Shown: positions 40,414 through 50,526, counted from the first letter of the stretch. The stretch: 64,000 nt of DNA from Methylobacterium sp. 77 (GCF_000372825.1 NZ_KB910516.1:1582011-1646010), one strand, 5' to 3'. Program-made: numbers and translations. Notes: a model not told the origin generated them from the letters alone.

Positions 40414-41325
40414 ATGACCGGCCGCCGCCACACCCTCGCCGCCGGCTCGCTCTTCGTGCTGGCCGCCAGCCTGCAGCCCGCACCGGCCTCAGCGCAGGTC
40501 TCTTCCTTCCTCGACGGCCTGTTCGGCCGCAAGGAACAGCCCGCTCCGGCCCCGGCGCCCGAGCCGGAAGCGGCCCCGGCCGCTCCCCCCGCCGCGAAGA
40601 AGCCGACGGCCCAGGCGCCGAAACCCGCCAAGGATGCCAAGGCGACCGCCGACAAGGCAGCGCCCGGCGCGAAGGCCGGTGCCAAGGCGGCCGCCCCGGA
40701 CGCGCCCGCCAAGGTCGCCGCCGTCGGCGCGCCCTCGGCCGCCTCGTCGATGCTCGATGCCGAGCCCGCCGCCGTGCTCGCCCAGGCCAACGCCTATTTC
40801 AACGGCATGACCACGCTCAGCGGCAGCTTCGTCCAGATCGCCGCCGACGGGCGCCGCATCGGCGGCAAGATCACCCTCGCCAAGCCCGGCCGCCTGCGCT
40901 TCGATTACGACCAGCCCTCCCCCATGGAGGTGGTGGCCGACGGCACCTCGGTGGCGGTGAAGGACCGCAAGCTGAAGACCCAGGACCTCTATTTCATCTC
41001 GCAGACGCCGCTGAAATTCCTGCTCCGCGACAAGATCGACCTCGCCCGCGACCTCACCGTGTCGGACGTCTCCAACGATCCGGGCGGCATCCGCATCTCG
41101 CTGGAGGACCGCGCGACGCTCGGCGGCACCTCGAAGATCCAGCTGTTCTTCGATGCCGAGATGAAGACCCTGAGCCAGTGGCGGATCACCGACCCGCAGG
41201 GCTACCAGACCACGGTGCAGCTCTCGAACCTGCAGAAGGGCAAGGCCGTCGACGGCAGCCAGTTCTTCATCAATTACGGGCGCACCGAGGACAAGGCGAT
41301 GGAAAAGCAGATCAAGGCGCAATGA
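40414..41325 (+). CDS. lolA: Outer-membrane lipoprotein carrier protein LolA
   Basis: A 303-residue periplasmic carrier that takes lipoproteins from LolCDE to LolB. A signal peptide (AAGSLFVLAASLQPAPASAQ) is followed by a long Ala/Pro/Lys-rich linker (residues 40-115) and the LolA fold: LSGSFVQIAADGRRIGGKI, KPGRLRFDYDQPSPMEVVADG, and QWRITDPQGYQTTVQLSN. The extended linker is longer than in E. coli. It lies about 110 bp after ftsK, which is a frequent order in alphaproteobacteria. Confidence 0.9.
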   Translation: MTGRRHTLAAGSLFVLAASLQPAPASAQVSSFLDGLFGRKEQPAPAPAPEPEAAPAAPPAAKKPTAQAPKPAKDAKATADKAAPGAKAGAKAAAPDAPAKVAAVGAPSAASSMLDAEPAAVLAQANAYFNGMTTLSGSFVQIAADGRRIGGKITLAKPGRLRFDYDQPSPMEVVADGTSVAVKDRKLKTQDLYFISQTPLKFLLRDKIDLARDLTVSDVSNDPGGIRISLEDRATLGGTSKIQLFFDAEMKTLSQWRITDPQGYQTTVQLSNLQKGKAVDGSQFFINYGRTEDKAMEKQIKAQ

Positions 41326-41334
41326 TCACGAGCG

Positions 41335-41467
41335 CCTTCTTTCTCCCCTCCGCGGGAGAAGGTGGCCCGCGTCAGCGGGTCGGATGAGGGGCGTGAGCCA
41401 TTCGGAGAGGTCGTCCCCTCTCCCGCCTGCTCCGCAGGCACCCTCCCCCGCGGAGGGGGCAGGGTTT
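41335..41467. repeat. Intergenic GC-rich repeat with inverted CTCCGCGGGAG elements
   Basis: The segment contains TCCCCTCCGCGGGAG at its left and CCCTCCCCCGCGGAGGGG at its right, with CTCTCCCGCCTGCTCCGCAGGCAC between. The parts can form several hairpins. It has no coding frame and lies between lolA and plsC. It resembles dispersed repeat elements of related genomes, which cannot be checked here. Confidence 0.55.
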
Positions 41468-41556
41468 TCGCGTTGATGAAGACCGGGCGATCCGTCACTC
41501 GCCTCGTTTCCAGGATCGACTCCAGCTGGCGATTCAGCCGTCCCGGAAAGCTGATG

Positions 41557-42297
41557 TCACGACGCCTGAAGTCCCATCACCGGGGGGCCGTTCCGCCAGC
41601 GATCCAGTTCCGCGTCGATCGCATCCTGCGTGCCCCGCATGAACTCGCCGCCGGAGAGGCCCGGCTTCAGCGCCGTGAGGTAGCTCACCACCACGGTGCC
41701 GGGGATGTGGCGCGAACCGCCATGGGGCCAGTACAGGCCGGAATTCACCGCCACCGGCAGCACCGGCAGGCCGAGCTTGGCGTAGAGCAGTTCCACCCCG
41801 CGCTTGAACTGCACCGGCGCGTCGATGGTGCTGCGGGTGCCCTCCGGGAACATCAGGATCGAGCGGCCTTCCGCGATGGCGAGGCGGCTCTCGTCGATCA
41901 TCGTGCGCAGGGCCTGGGTGCCGTTGGCCCGGTCGATGATGATCATCGGCGAACGCCGCAGGAACCAGCCGACGATGGGGATCGCCACGAGTTCGCGCTT
42001 GGCGACGATGGCGACGTTGGGGATCAGGATGAGGAAGGCCAGGGTCTCCCAGGCCGATTGGTGGTTGGCCACGATCAGGCATGGCTCGGATGGGATATGC
42101 GCCCGCCCCTCCTCGACATAGTCGAGGCCGACGATGTGGCGCAGCCCGAACAGGATGCCCCGCGACCACAGCCGGGTCGCCGCCCGGATCGGCCGGGTCG
42201 GGCAGCCGAGGATCGCCAGCACCACGAGGGGGAAGGCGAACAGGGCGGTCCAGCCGGCCCAGTAGGCGTTGAAGAGCGCAGAGCGGGTGCGCGACAC
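41557..42297 (-). CDS. plsC: 1-acyl-sn-glycerol-3-phosphate acyltransferase
   Basis: A 246-residue inner-membrane acyltransferase making phosphatidate in phospholipid synthesis. The N terminus has a membrane segment (WAGWTALFAFPLVVLAILG). Catalytic motifs are NHQSAWETLAF and ILMFPEGTRSTIDAP, followed by LPVAVNSGLYWPHGG. The GTG at 42297 is chosen because AGGAAGGA lies about 9 nt upstream; a TTG at 42357 is in frame. Confidence 0.9.
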   Translation of the reverse strand: MSRTRSALFNAYWAGWTALFAFPLVVLAILGCPTRPIRAATRLWSRGILFGLRHIVGLDYVEEGRAHIPSEPCLIVANHQSAWETLAFLILIPNVAIVAKRELVAIPIVGWFLRRSPMIIIDRANGTQALRTMIDESRLAIAEGRSILMFPEGTRSTIDAPVQFKRGVELLYAKLGLPVLPVAVNSGLYWPHGGSRHIPGTVVVSYLTALKPGLSGGEFMRGTQDAIDAELDRWRNGPPVMGLQAS

Positions 42298-42436
42298 GAC
42301 GGGCGATCCTTCCTGTATCTTCGACGGCGCGTCCTTCTCGATGATGGAACGCGGCAATTGTGCGGCGACGGGCGAGCCGATCCGGTCTATCGAAGCGATC
42401 GGCCCAGACCCTTATGACATATGTGAGCTAGACCCG

Positions 42437-43247
42437 TTGCGCCTCTCCGTCACCACCTGGAACATCAATTCGGTGCGGTTGCGCATCGATCTCGTCCTCC
42501 GATTCCTCGCCGAGGCCAAGCCCGACGTGCTCTGCCTGCAGGAGACCAAGTGCCCGGACGACGCCTTTCCGCTCAAGGCCTTGCGCGGATCGGGCTACGA
42601 GCATGTCGTGTTCGCCGGCCAGAAGGGCTATAACGGCGTCGCCATCCTGTCGCGCTTTCCCCTGCTCACCCGCGACGTCATGGCCTTCTGCGAAAAGCCG
42701 GATGCCCCGCCACATCTCGGCGGTGCTCGGGCCCGAGGCGGGTGCGGCGGCCGGCCTCGCGATCCACAATTTCTACGTCCCCGCGGGCGGCGACGTCCCG
42801 GATGTCGGCCTCAACCCGAAATTCGCGCACAAGCTCGACTTCCTGCGCGACCTGCGCGCCTGGGGCGGCCGGCGCATGGCCGGTCCGGCGATCCTGGTGG
42901 GCGACCTCAACGTGGCGCCGCTGGAGCACGACGTCTGGTCGCACAAGCAGCTCCTCTCCGTGGTCAGCCACACGCCGGTGGAGACCGAGGCCCTGGAACT
43001 CCTGCGCGGGGAAGCCGGCTGGATCGATGCCGCCCGCGTGCTGACGCCGGAGCCGGAGAAGATCTTCACGTGGTGGAGCTACCGCTCGCCCGACTGGTCC
43101 GCGGCCAACAAGGGGCGGCGCCTCGACCATGCCTGGGTCTCGCCCGATCTCGCCGGCACGGCCCGTTCGGTGGACGTCTTCCGGGAGGCGCGGGGCTGGG
43201 AGCGTCCGTCCGACCATGTCCCGGTGACGCTGACCCTCGAGCTGTGA
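42437..43247 (+). pseudogene. xthA: Exodeoxyribonuclease III, interrupted by a frameshift
   Basis: The sequence matches an ExoIII/AP endonuclease of about 269 residues, but the frame changes midway. The first part reads SVTTWNINSVRLRIDLV and LCLQETKCPDDAFPLKAL up to MAFCEKPDA. The second part continues in the next frame from RHISAVLGPEAGA through VGDLNVAPLEHDVW, GRRLDHAW and PSDHVPVTL. The switch lies at a run of four C at 42705-42708; three would restore the frame. This is either a true inactivating mutation or a homopolymer sequencing error. The likely start is TTG at 42437. Confidence 0.9.
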
Positions 43248-43380
43248 GCGGCCCGGCGGACCTTGCGTGCCTCACGGCTTCGTGTTCGCCCGCGGAACGC
43301 AACGCCCTGCCGATCATTGCTCTCCGGACAGGCGGGCTCCGCCAGAGCCCCCATTCCCCTCGCTCCGGAGCTGCTCCTTC

Positions 43381-43473
43381 ATGCGCAAGCTGATCCTCGC
43401 CTTCATCCTTCCCAAGGTCGTGTCCTACCTTCGCCGTCGCTATGCCGGCCGCTCGGGCCGCCCCACGGCCTGA
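43381..43473 (+). CDS. 30-residue basic amphipathic peptide (putative)
   Basis: The frame encodes MRKLILAFILPKVVSYLRRR and ten further residues, with a hydrophobic first half and a basic Arg-rich second half. The ATG follows GGAGCTGCTCCTTC. It resembles small membrane-associated peptides but could be chance. It lies just after xthA and converges with the next gene. Confidence 0.35.
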   Translation: MRKLILAFILPKVVSYLRRRYAGRSGRPTA

Positions 43474-43512
43474 GACCGGACCTCGCTGGGCCCGGGCATG
43501 AGAACGCTCGGC

Positions 43513-45339
43513 TCAGCGTTCCGGGCGGAAGCGCCATAGGAAGACCGGCGTCGCGTCGAGCGGGATGCGTTCGAGCCACGGCACGGATGCGGAGCCCGCG
43601 ACGAGGCGGTCGGAGAACGGCACCGGACCCGAGCCGGGTTCGCCGTTGCTGCATAGAACGAGATAGGTCGCGCCCGATTCGATGAGGGCGTGCCTCAGCG
43701 CCGCCTCGTCGCCGTTGAGGCCTTCGATCGAGGCACGCAGGCCGGCGATCGCGCGGTGATACGGAGCCGCCACCACGGCGTGATGGGTGTGGACCAGGAT
43801 CGGCGGGCCGTTGTTGATCGCCGCCAGGACGGTTCCGGGCTCCCGCCCATCCAGCGCCTCGAGAGACGCCTTCGCCGTGCAGTTCTGCCAGGCGGCGACA
43901 GGGGACGCGGCCTGCTCCGTCGCCGAGCGCACGAGCGCGAAGGGCACCGCCCAGACCTTTGCCAGCAGCAGCACCGCCCCGGCCAGCATCGCGACCCGGC
44001 GCCAAGCCGGTGCATCCTCGCGCAGGAGCGTGATGGCGCGGTCGAGCATCGGCGCCGCCACCAGCGCGATGAAGCCCGACGCCACGTAGATCCCCCGAAA
44101 CTGAAACTGCGCCAGGGCGAAGCCGGTGCCGAGGAACAGGGCCGTCAGGGCCGCGCCTCGCCTGTTCGCCACGGGGCCGCGCCACGCCGCCCAGGCCGCG
44201 ACGATGGCCGCGAGGGCCAGGGGCACCACGTAGGCCAGGGCCTCGGCGGGCTTTGCCGCCAGCAAAGTGCGGAACGGCAGCATCTCCATCACCTGGTTCA
44301 GCCATTCCCTCCGCACGATGTCCGGCATGCCGGTGAACGGGCCGGAGAGACAGGCGGGGAACAGGGCGACGAAGGCGGCGATGGCGCCGGCCCCGAGCAT
44401 CGCCGTGACGGCGGCCCTTCGCAGCGGGGTCGCGAGCACGGGTGTGAGTGCGCGAGCGCCGATGGCGATGCCGGCTCCGGCGGCGGCGATCCAGAGCCAG
44501 GGCGGCGAGAGGGCATCGCATTCCGTTGTCAGCCACAGGCCCGACGCGGTCTGACCGGCGAAGAGGACGAGGGCCGCGCCCGCGAGGCAGAGGGCGAAGG
44601 CGAGGAGCGCCGCCAGCGCCCGCTCGCCGTCGAGGATCCAGTCGCCGAGGACGAACAGAGCGGCCAGGGCGATGAAGGGCAGCGCTTCGAGGCCGACGGC
44701 CAGGGAGCAGGCCGCGAACAGGCCGGCCAGCGCGGCCTTGCGCCAGGATCGATCGTTGCCGGCGATCGACAGGCCGAGGCCGAGGATGAAGAGCACCTGG
44801 ATATTGTGGTGGTCGATCCGGCCGAAGGCGAAGAGGCCGCCGAGTTCGCCGGCCTGGGTCGCCGCGAACAGCGACAGCATGGCCGCGCGGCGATTGAAGC
44901 GCGCGGCGACCGCCCGGTAGACCAGGGTGAGATAGAGGCCGAACAGCAGCGGCGGCCACAGCGCGACGACGAGGCCTTCCGCCAGGGGGCGCCCGACGAT
45001 CGGGCTCGCGGCGGCGATCAGACCGGCGAGGGGCGCGTCGACGAAGCGCGACCAGTGCATCGCGGCACCGTTCGGCGGTAGCAACCGGTGCTGGACCATG
45101 TCGAACCAGCCCTGCCCGGCCAGCAGATCCCGCACCTGGACGAGGCGCATGGCATCGTCGGTGTCGGGCAGGTTGAGGTGCCGGATCACATCGAGGAGCG
45201 CGGTGACGGGATAGAGCGCGTAGAGACCGGAGGCGAGGAGCGCCCACAGGATCGCCGGATGGTCGAAGGGCGAGCGCCCGGAGCCGGTGGCGGAACCGGC
45301 GCGAGGTCGGAGCCGGGGCGTCGTCGATGCTGAACTCAC
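43513..45339 (-). CDS. Polytopic GT-C-like membrane protein
   Basis: About 608 residues with more than ten predicted membrane spans (for example AILWALLASGLYALYPV, LAALFVLGDWILDGERALAALLAFALCLAG in parts). Residues after the first span hold DTDDAMRLVQVRD and a later loop has FGRIDHHNIQVLFILG, resembling the DxD and DHH motifs of oligosaccharyltransferase-like GT-C glycosyltransferases. The C-terminal soluble part ends in ATPVFLWRFRPER. The lipid-linked donor and target are unknown. The GTG at 45339 follows GAGGA; another in-frame GTG is at 45384. Confidence 0.65.
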   Translation of the reverse strand: MSSASTTPRLRPRAGSATGSGRSPFDHPAILWALLASGLYALYPVTALLDVIRHLNLPDTDDAMRLVQVRDLLAGQGWFDMVQHRLLPPNGAAMHWSRFVDAPLAGLIAAASPIVGRPLAEGLVVALWPPLLFGLYLTLVYRAVAARFNRRAAMLSLFAATQAGELGGLFAFGRIDHHNIQVLFILGLGLSIAGNDRSWRKAALAGLFAACSLAVGLEALPFIALAALFVLGDWILDGERALAALLAFALCLAGAALVLFAGQTASGLWLTTECDALSPPWLWIAAAGAGIAIGARALTPVLATPLRRAAVTAMLGAGAIAAFVALFPACLSGPFTGMPDIVRREWLNQVMEMLPFRTLLAAKPAEALAYVVPLALAAIVAAWAAWRGPVANRRGAALTALFLGTGFALAQFQFRGIYVASGFIALVAAPMLDRAITLLREDAPAWRRVAMLAGAVLLLAKVWAVPFALVRSATEQAASPVAAWQNCTAKASLEALDGREPGTVLAAINNGPPILVHTHHAVVAAPYHRAIAGLRASIEGLNGDEAALRHALIESGATYLVLCSNGEPGSGPVPFSDRLVAGSASVPWLERIPLDATPVFLWRFRPER

Positions 45340-45682
45340 CGGATGTCGTCCTCGACCGGGCGTGCGGATCGGCGCCGATACCACGGCGCTCCCTTCGCGA
45401 TCCTGTCCGGAGACGGTTAACGAGGCCGCCGTATCGGCCGGTCGGAAGACAATCGAAGCGGTGTGTCTGCGTTGGGCGCCATACTGCGTTGCAGCGGAAG
45501 GTAGCGCCTGCTATGTGCGCGGTTGCATCAAGAGTCGCGGCGACGCCCGACGCCAACCTGCTGATCCGAGCAAGGTGGAGCCCTCAACGAGACGAGGGGA
45601 TGTGGCCGAACCGGCAAACAAACGGGTTTCGCCACGAGTCGCTTCGCTTCTGATGCGAGATCGACGGAAGGCGAACGAGACG

Positions 45683-46750
45683 ATGACACCCGAACCCCAG
45701 CAATTCGCGAGCGACAATTACGCCGGCATCTGCCCCGAGGCATGGAACGCCACCGAGGCGGCCAATGGCGGCTCGGTGCCGGCCTATGGCGAGGATGCCT
45801 GGACGAAACGGGCGGCGGACGCGTTCCGCACTCTGTTCGGCAAGCCGGATGCGGAGGTGTTCTTCGCCTTCAACGGCACGGCCGCGAATTCGCTGGCGCT
45901 GGCATCCCTGTGCCAGTCCTATCACAGCGTCATCTGCTCGGCCTCGGCGCATGTGGAGACCGACGAATGCGGCGCGCCGGAATTCTTCTCCAACGGCTCG
46001 AAGCTGCTGGTGGCGGCGAGCGGCGACGGCAAGCTCACCCCTGCCCTGATCCGCGGCCTCGCCACCGGCCGCTCGGACATCCATTTCCCGAAACCGCGCG
46101 TGGTGACGATCACTCAGCCGACGGAGACGGGGGAGGTCTACACGCTCGACGAGATCCGGGCGATCGCGGCCACCTGCCGCGAGCTCTCCCTGCGCCTCCA
46201 CATGGACGGGGCGCGCTTCGCCAATGCCTGCGCCAGCCTCGGCTGCGATCCCGCCGAGATGACCTGGAAGGCCGGCGTCGACCTCCTCTGCTTCGGCGGC
46301 ACCAAGAACGGCATGGCCGCGGGCGAGGCGATCCTGTTCTTCGACCCGGCTCTGGCCGAGGATTTCGGCTACCGCTGCAAGCAGGCGGGGCAGCTCGCCT
46401 CCAAGATGCGCTTCCTCACCGCGCCCTGGGTCGGGATGCTGGAGGGCGGCGCCTGGCTCCGCAACGCGGCCCACGCCAATGCCTGCGCGCAGCGCCTCGC
46501 CGAGGCGGTGGCGGAATGCCCCGGCATCACCGCCATGTTCCCGGTGGAGGCCAATGCGGTGTTCCTGAGGGCCGCTCCCGAGCGGCTCGACGCCCTGCGG
46601 GAGCGGGGCTGGCGCTTCTACACCTTCATCGGCGGCGGCGCCCGGTTCATGTTCGCCTGGGATTCCGACCCCGAACGGATCGATGCGCTGGTTCGGGATA
46701 TCCGCGCCGTGAGCGCGACGGTCGCGGATCCGGCGGCGCTCGCCGTTTGA
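45683..46750 (+). CDS. Threonine aldolase family protein (low-specificity)
   Basis: A 355-residue PLP-dependent enzyme that splits threonine or allo-threonine into glycine and acetaldehyde. Motifs are FASDNYAGICPEAW, FAFNGTAANSLAL, LHMDGARFANACASLG and the PLP lysine in LCFGGTKNGMAAGEAI. The start ATG (MTPEPQQFASDN) agrees with family length. It may supply glycine and one-carbon units. It stands alone, with its promoter in the 298 bp upstream gap. Confidence 0.9.
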   Translation: MTPEPQQFASDNYAGICPEAWNATEAANGGSVPAYGEDAWTKRAADAFRTLFGKPDAEVFFAFNGTAANSLALASLCQSYHSVICSASAHVETDECGAPEFFSNGSKLLVAASGDGKLTPALIRGLATGRSDIHFPKPRVVTITQPTETGEVYTLDEIRAIAATCRELSLRLHMDGARFANACASLGCDPAEMTWKAGVDLLCFGGTKNGMAAGEAILFFDPALAEDFGYRCKQAGQLASKMRFLTAPWVGMLEGGAWLRNAAHANACAQRLAEAVAECPGITAMFPVEANAVFLRAAPERLDALRERGWRFYTFIGGGARFMFAWDSDPERIDALVRDIRAVSATVADPAALAV

Positions 46751-46852
46751 TCGGGCGATGAGACCGGATGGTGCCTCGCATCCTGCGCGGGCACCGTCGG
46801 TCCAGCCAATTCGATCGGCAGCGATTGGCGTTCGGTGATGCGCTCTGCGTTT

Positions 46853-47152
46853 CTAGTCCGGTTTTTTCGTCTCCGGCACCGCGGCGGTCAGCTCATTGGT
46901 GAACGCATCCGACTGTTGCCGGACGAAATTTTTCGTCTCCACCGGAACGACGGCCCAGACGACGGCGGCAATGAAGATCAATGCTGCGATCGTATAGGAG
47001 AATGCCTCGAGGACGCCGACCCATCCAAGCAGCAGGGGGATCAGGCTCAGTACCCCTGAGATAAAGAGCGAGCCAAACAAGTAGTAGCTCGATATGAAGG
47101 CAATAAGAGCAAAAGTTATTGGTTTGACGATCCGAATGACAATTCTGTCCAT
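46853..47152 (-). CDS. Small membrane protein in an AT-richer patch
   Basis: A 99-residue protein with hydrophobic spans PITFALIAFISSYYLFGSLF, SGVLSLIPLLLGWVGVLEAF and IAALIFIAAVVWAVVP, then a hydrophilic tail (KNFVRQQSDAFTNELTA). It is clearly more AT-rich than the surrounding genes, suggesting separate acquisition. No family was recognised. DUF-type inner-membrane proteins of similar size exist, so it is likely to be real but unknown. Confidence 0.6.
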   Translation of the reverse strand: MDRIVIRIVKPITFALIAFISSYYLFGSLFISGVLSLIPLLLGWVGVLEAFSYTIAALIFIAAVVWAVVPVETKNFVRQQSDAFTNELTAAVPETKKPD

Positions 47153-47652
47153 TCCATCCCGGCCTTGGGTTCGTTAGCAGGTTGTGTTCATGATTGAGCC
47201 AACCAAGCTTGACTTTATGGATATGTTTGACCGCAAACACAACAACTGGAATTTTAGCCGGATATCATCAGTGGGTGGAATGAATTCCAATCTGCAGACA
47301 GACAATACGGAAAATCTAGAGGTTGGGGCCGGTGGCGGAGGGGAGCGAATTGGGTCGTCCCACCGGTGCGGAACCGGGCCCTCCCCGCTCCGTCACCGGC
47401 GTCGAGGCTCAATCCGATTCGGCGATCGCGCAGGGGCGGATCGATCGGACGGGTCGCGCGACGGGGGTGGCACGCATCCCGGATTCGTGTATGTGTGCCC
47501 GAGCCTCGACCCGGAAACGGGCACGGGGCTAAAGCTGCTTGTGGACGCGACCGTGCTGGACGACATCCCGGCACAGGCCACGCCCCAGGCTGAGGCCGAC
47601 CCTCCATCGCGTGGGCCGTCTCGACCCAAAACCCGTATCGAAAGGGAATGCG
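47153..47652. other. 500-bp region before rpsO, no gene seen
   Basis: The first 150 bp are AT-rich, the rest GC-rich. It probably contains the rpsO promoter and leader, where S15 autoregulation would act. Open frames here show no coding character. Confidence 0.5.
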
Positions 47653-47922
47653 ATGTCGATTTCAGCAGAGCGCAAGACCGCGCTCATCAAGGAATATGCG
47701 ACCGGCGGCAAGGATACCGGTTCTCCGGAGGTCCAGGTGGCGATCCTCACCGAGCGGATCACCAACCTCACCGGCCACTTCAAGACCCACGGCAAGGACA
47801 ACCATTCCCGCCGCGGCCTCCTGAAGATGGTGTCGCAGCGCCGCTCGCTGCTCGATTACGTCAAGCGCAAGGACGAGGCTCGCTACCGCAGCCTCATCGA
47901 GCGTCTCGGCATCCGCCGCTAA
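47653..47922 (+). CDS. rpsO: 30S ribosomal protein S15
   Basis: An 89-residue primary 16S rRNA-binding protein of the small subunit. [66 protein letters not shown] and [12 protein letters not shown] match S15 along its whole length. The ATG is preceded by AAAGGGAATGCG. It lies upstream of pnp, the conserved order, with a strong hairpin between them. Confidence 0.97.
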   Translation: MSISAERKTALIKEYATGGKDTGSPEVQVAILTERITNLTGHFKTHGKDNHSRRGLLKMVSQRRSLLDYVKRKDEARYRSLIERLGIRR

Positions 47923-47934
47923 GGCGAGACTCCA

Positions 47935-47968
47935 CGCGGTCCCGAGCCTCGGCTCCGGGCCGCGTTTT
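47935..47968 (+). terminator. Hairpin between rpsO and pnp
   Basis: CGCGGTCCCGAGCC pairs with GGCTCCGGGCCGCG (14 bp with one mismatch and one G-U), followed by TTTT. It is 12 bp after the rpsO stop. It may be an intrinsic terminator or an RNase III processing hairpin, as in the rpsO-pnp pair of other bacteria. Confidence 0.7.
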
Positions 47969-48189
47969 CGTCACGGCATCGGCCTGGAGACCGGGAAACG
48001 GTCTCGCGAGACCCGATGCTCCACAACACCCGCGCTGCCGGAATGGGTCCGGCCGCGCGACCCTCGGGCGACTTGGAGGCGCGATGCGCCGGGGACAGGA
48101 TCGCGCGGCACTCGGCCCCCTCGGTCGAGTGCCGCGCCATCTTGCCCCTGGCGGCGCCGGGTTCGCCCGATCGCAGGAAGGCGAGACAT

Positions 48190-50361
48190 ATGTTCGACGT
48201 ACAACGTGAAGAGCTGATGTGGGGCGACCGCAAGCTCGTCCTCGAGACGGGCAAGGTCGCCCGCCAGGCCGACGGCGCCGTGATGGCGACCTACGGCGAG
48301 ACCTCGGTGCTGGCCACCGTCGTGTCGGGCAAGGAGCCCAAGGCCGGAATCGACTTCCTGCCGCTCACCGTGAACTACCAGGAGCGCGCCTACGCCGCCG
48401 GCCGCATCCCCGGCGGCTACTTCAAGCGCGAGGGCCGTCCGTCCGAGAAGGAGACCCTGGTCTCCCGCCTGATCGACCGTCCGATCCGCCCCCTCTTCGT
48501 CGAGGGCTGGCGCAACGATACCCAGGTCGTCGTCACCGTCCTGACCCACGATCTCGAGAACGATCCCGACATCCTCGCCATGGTCGCGGCCTCCGCCGCC
48601 CTGACGCTGTCGGGCGTGCCGTTCACGGGCCCGATCGGCGCTGCGCGCGTCGGCTTCATCAACGGCCAGTACATCCTCAACCCGCCGGTGCCCGAGCTCG
48701 AGAACTCGACCCTGGATCTCGTCGTCGCCGGCACGCAGGACGCCGTGCTGATGGTGGAATCCGAGGCCAAGGAGCTCGACGAAGAGGTCATGCTCGGCGC
48801 CGTGATGTTCGGCCACAAGCATTTCCAGCCGGTCATCGAGGCGATCATCCGCCTCGCCGAGAAGGCCGCCAAGGAGCCCCGCAACTTCTCCGCGCCCGAG
48901 AACGGCGACGTGGAGAAGGCCGTCCTCGACGTCTGCGAGGCCGAGCTGCGCGACGCCTACAAGAACACCGTCAAGCAGGAGCGCTACGCCGCCGTCGACG
49001 CCGTCAAGGCGAAGGTGATCGCGGCCCTGTGCCCGGCCGAAGGCGAGCAGAAGTTCGCGCCTGAGAAGGTCAAGGCCGCGTTCAAGGAAGCGCAGTCCAA
49101 GGTCGTGCGCTGGAACATCCTCGACACCGGTTCGCGCATCGACGGACGCGACGTCCGCACCGTGCGCCCGATCGTGTCTCAGGTCGGCGTGCTGCCGCGC
49201 GCCCACGGCTCGTCGCTGTTCACCCGCGGTGAGACCCAGGCCCTCGTGGTCGCCACCCTCGGCACCGGCGAGGACGAGCAGTTCATCGACGCGCTGGAAG
49301 GCACCTACAAGGAGACCTTCCTGCTGCACTACAACTTCCCTCCCTACTCGGTGGGCGAGACCGGCCGCATGGGCTCCCCGGGCCGTCGCGAGATCGGCCA
49401 CGGCAAGCTCGCCTGGCGCGCCGTGCACCCCGTGCTGCCGCCGGCCCACGAGTTCCCGTACACGATCCGCGTCGTGTCCGAGATCACCGAGTCCAACGGC
49501 TCGTCCTCGATGGCCTCCGTCTGTGGCGCCTCGCTGTCGCTGATGGATGCGGGCGTGCCCCTGCGCCGTCCGGTGGCCGGCATCGCCATGGGCCTCATCC
49601 TCGAAGGTGAGCGCTACGCCGTGCTGTCCGACATCCTCGGCGACGAGGATCACCTCGGCGACATGGACTTCAAGGTGGCGGGCACGGAAGCCGGCATCAC
49701 CTCGCTGCAGATGGACATCAAGATCGCCGGCATCACCGAGGAGATCATGAAGGTCGCCCTGCATCAGGCGCAGGAAGGCCGCGTCCACATCCTCGGCGAG
49801 ATGGCCAAGGCCCTCACCGACGCCCGTCCCGAGCTCGGCGAATACGCGCCCCGCATCGAGACCATGCAGATCCCCACCGACAAGATCCGGGAAGTGATCG
49901 GCACCGGCGGCAAGGTGATCCGCGAGATCGTCGAGAAGACCGGCGCCAAGATCAACATCGACGACACCGGCACGGTGAAGATCGCCTCCAGCGACGGCAA
50001 GGCCATCAAGGCCGCCTATAACTGGATCCGTTCGATCGTAGCGGAAGCCGAGCCGGGCATGATCTATGACGGCACGGTCGTGAAGACGATGGAGTTCGGC
50101 GCCTTCGTGAACTTCTTCGGCGCCAAGGACGGTCTCGTCCACATCTCCGAACTCGCCGCTGCCCGCGTCGCCAAGGTCACCGACGTCGTCAAGGAAGGCG
50201 ACAAGGTCAAGGTGAAGTTCCTCGGCCAGGACGACCGCGGCAAGATCCGCCTCTCCATGAAGGTCGTCGATCAGGAGACCGGCGAGGACATCACCGAGAA
50301 GCTCAAGGCCGAGCGCAACGCCGACCAGGACCGCGCCCGCGGCCCGCGTCAGGAGGCGTAA
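48190..50361 (+). CDS. pnp: Polyribonucleotide nucleotidyltransferase
   Basis: A 723-residue 3'-5' phosphorolytic exoribonuclease of the RNA degradosome. Two RNase PH domains ([20 protein letters not shown] and [19 protein letters not shown] in parts) flank an all-alpha domain. The KH domain has [18 protein letters not shown] and the S1 domain has [20 protein letters not shown] and [10 protein letters not shown]. The ATG at 48190 begins [16 protein letters not shown] terminator follows the gene. Confidence 0.97.
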   Translation: MFDVQREELMWGDRKLVLETGKVARQADGAVMATYGETSVLATVVSGKEPKAGIDFLPLTVNYQERAYAAGRIPGGYFKREGRPSEKETLVSRLIDRPIRPLFVEGWRNDTQVVVTVLTHDLENDPDILAMVAASAALTLSGVPFTGPIGAARVGFINGQYILNPPVPELENSTLDLVVAGTQDAVLMVESEAKELDEEVMLGAVMFGHKHFQPVIEAIIRLAEKAAKEPRNFSAPENGDVEKAVLDVCEAELRDAYKNTVKQERYAAVDAVKAKVIAALCPAEGEQKFAPEKVKAAFKEAQSKVVRWNILDTGSRIDGRDVRTVRPIVSQVGVLPRAHGSSLFTRGETQALVVATLGTGEDEQFIDALEGTYKETFLLHYNFPPYSVGETGRMGSPGRREIGHGKLAWRAVHPVLPPAHEFPYTIRVVSEITESNGSSSMASVCGASLSLMDAGVPLRRPVAGIAMGLILEGERYAVLSDILGDEDHLGDMDFKVAGTEAGITSLQMDIKIAGITEEIMKVALHQAQEGRVHILGEMAKALTDARPELGEYAPRIETMQIPTDKIREVIGTGGKVIREIVEKTGAKINIDDTGTVKIASSDGKAIKAAYNWIRSIVAEAEPGMIYDGTVVKTMEFGAFVNFFGAKDGLVHISELAAARVAKVTDVVKEGDKVKVKFLGQDDRGKIRLSMKVVDQETGEDITEKLKAERNADQDRARGPRQEA

Positions 50362-50395
50362 TCCGCCTCGGCCTCATGGCCGAACGAGTCTGAGA

Positions 50396-50426
50396 AGCGC
50401 GGTCCCGCGAGGGGCCGCGCTTTTTT
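50396..50426 (+). terminator. Intrinsic terminator of pnp
   Basis: AGCGCGG and CCGCGCT form a perfect 7-bp outer stem with inner GC pairing, followed by six T. It starts 34 bp after the pnp stop and is a strong rho-independent terminator. Confidence 0.9.
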
Positions 50427-50455
50427 CATGGTGTCTGCTGGATAGGCCGCCGCCG

Positions 50456-50491
50456 ACGACGCCGAGCGCCCCTTGGGACGCTCGGCGTCGT
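50456..50491. terminator. Long inverted repeat between pnp and the molybdoprotein gene
   Basis: ACGACGCCGAGCG and CGCTCGGCGTCGT form a perfect 13-bp inverted repeat around a 10-nt loop. It lies between converging genes and would stop or stabilise transcripts from the minus strand; neither side has a long T-run. Confidence 0.5.
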
Positions 50492-50526
50492 TATGGAATG
50501 TCTCGTTCAGGCGCTCGGCGACGCCC

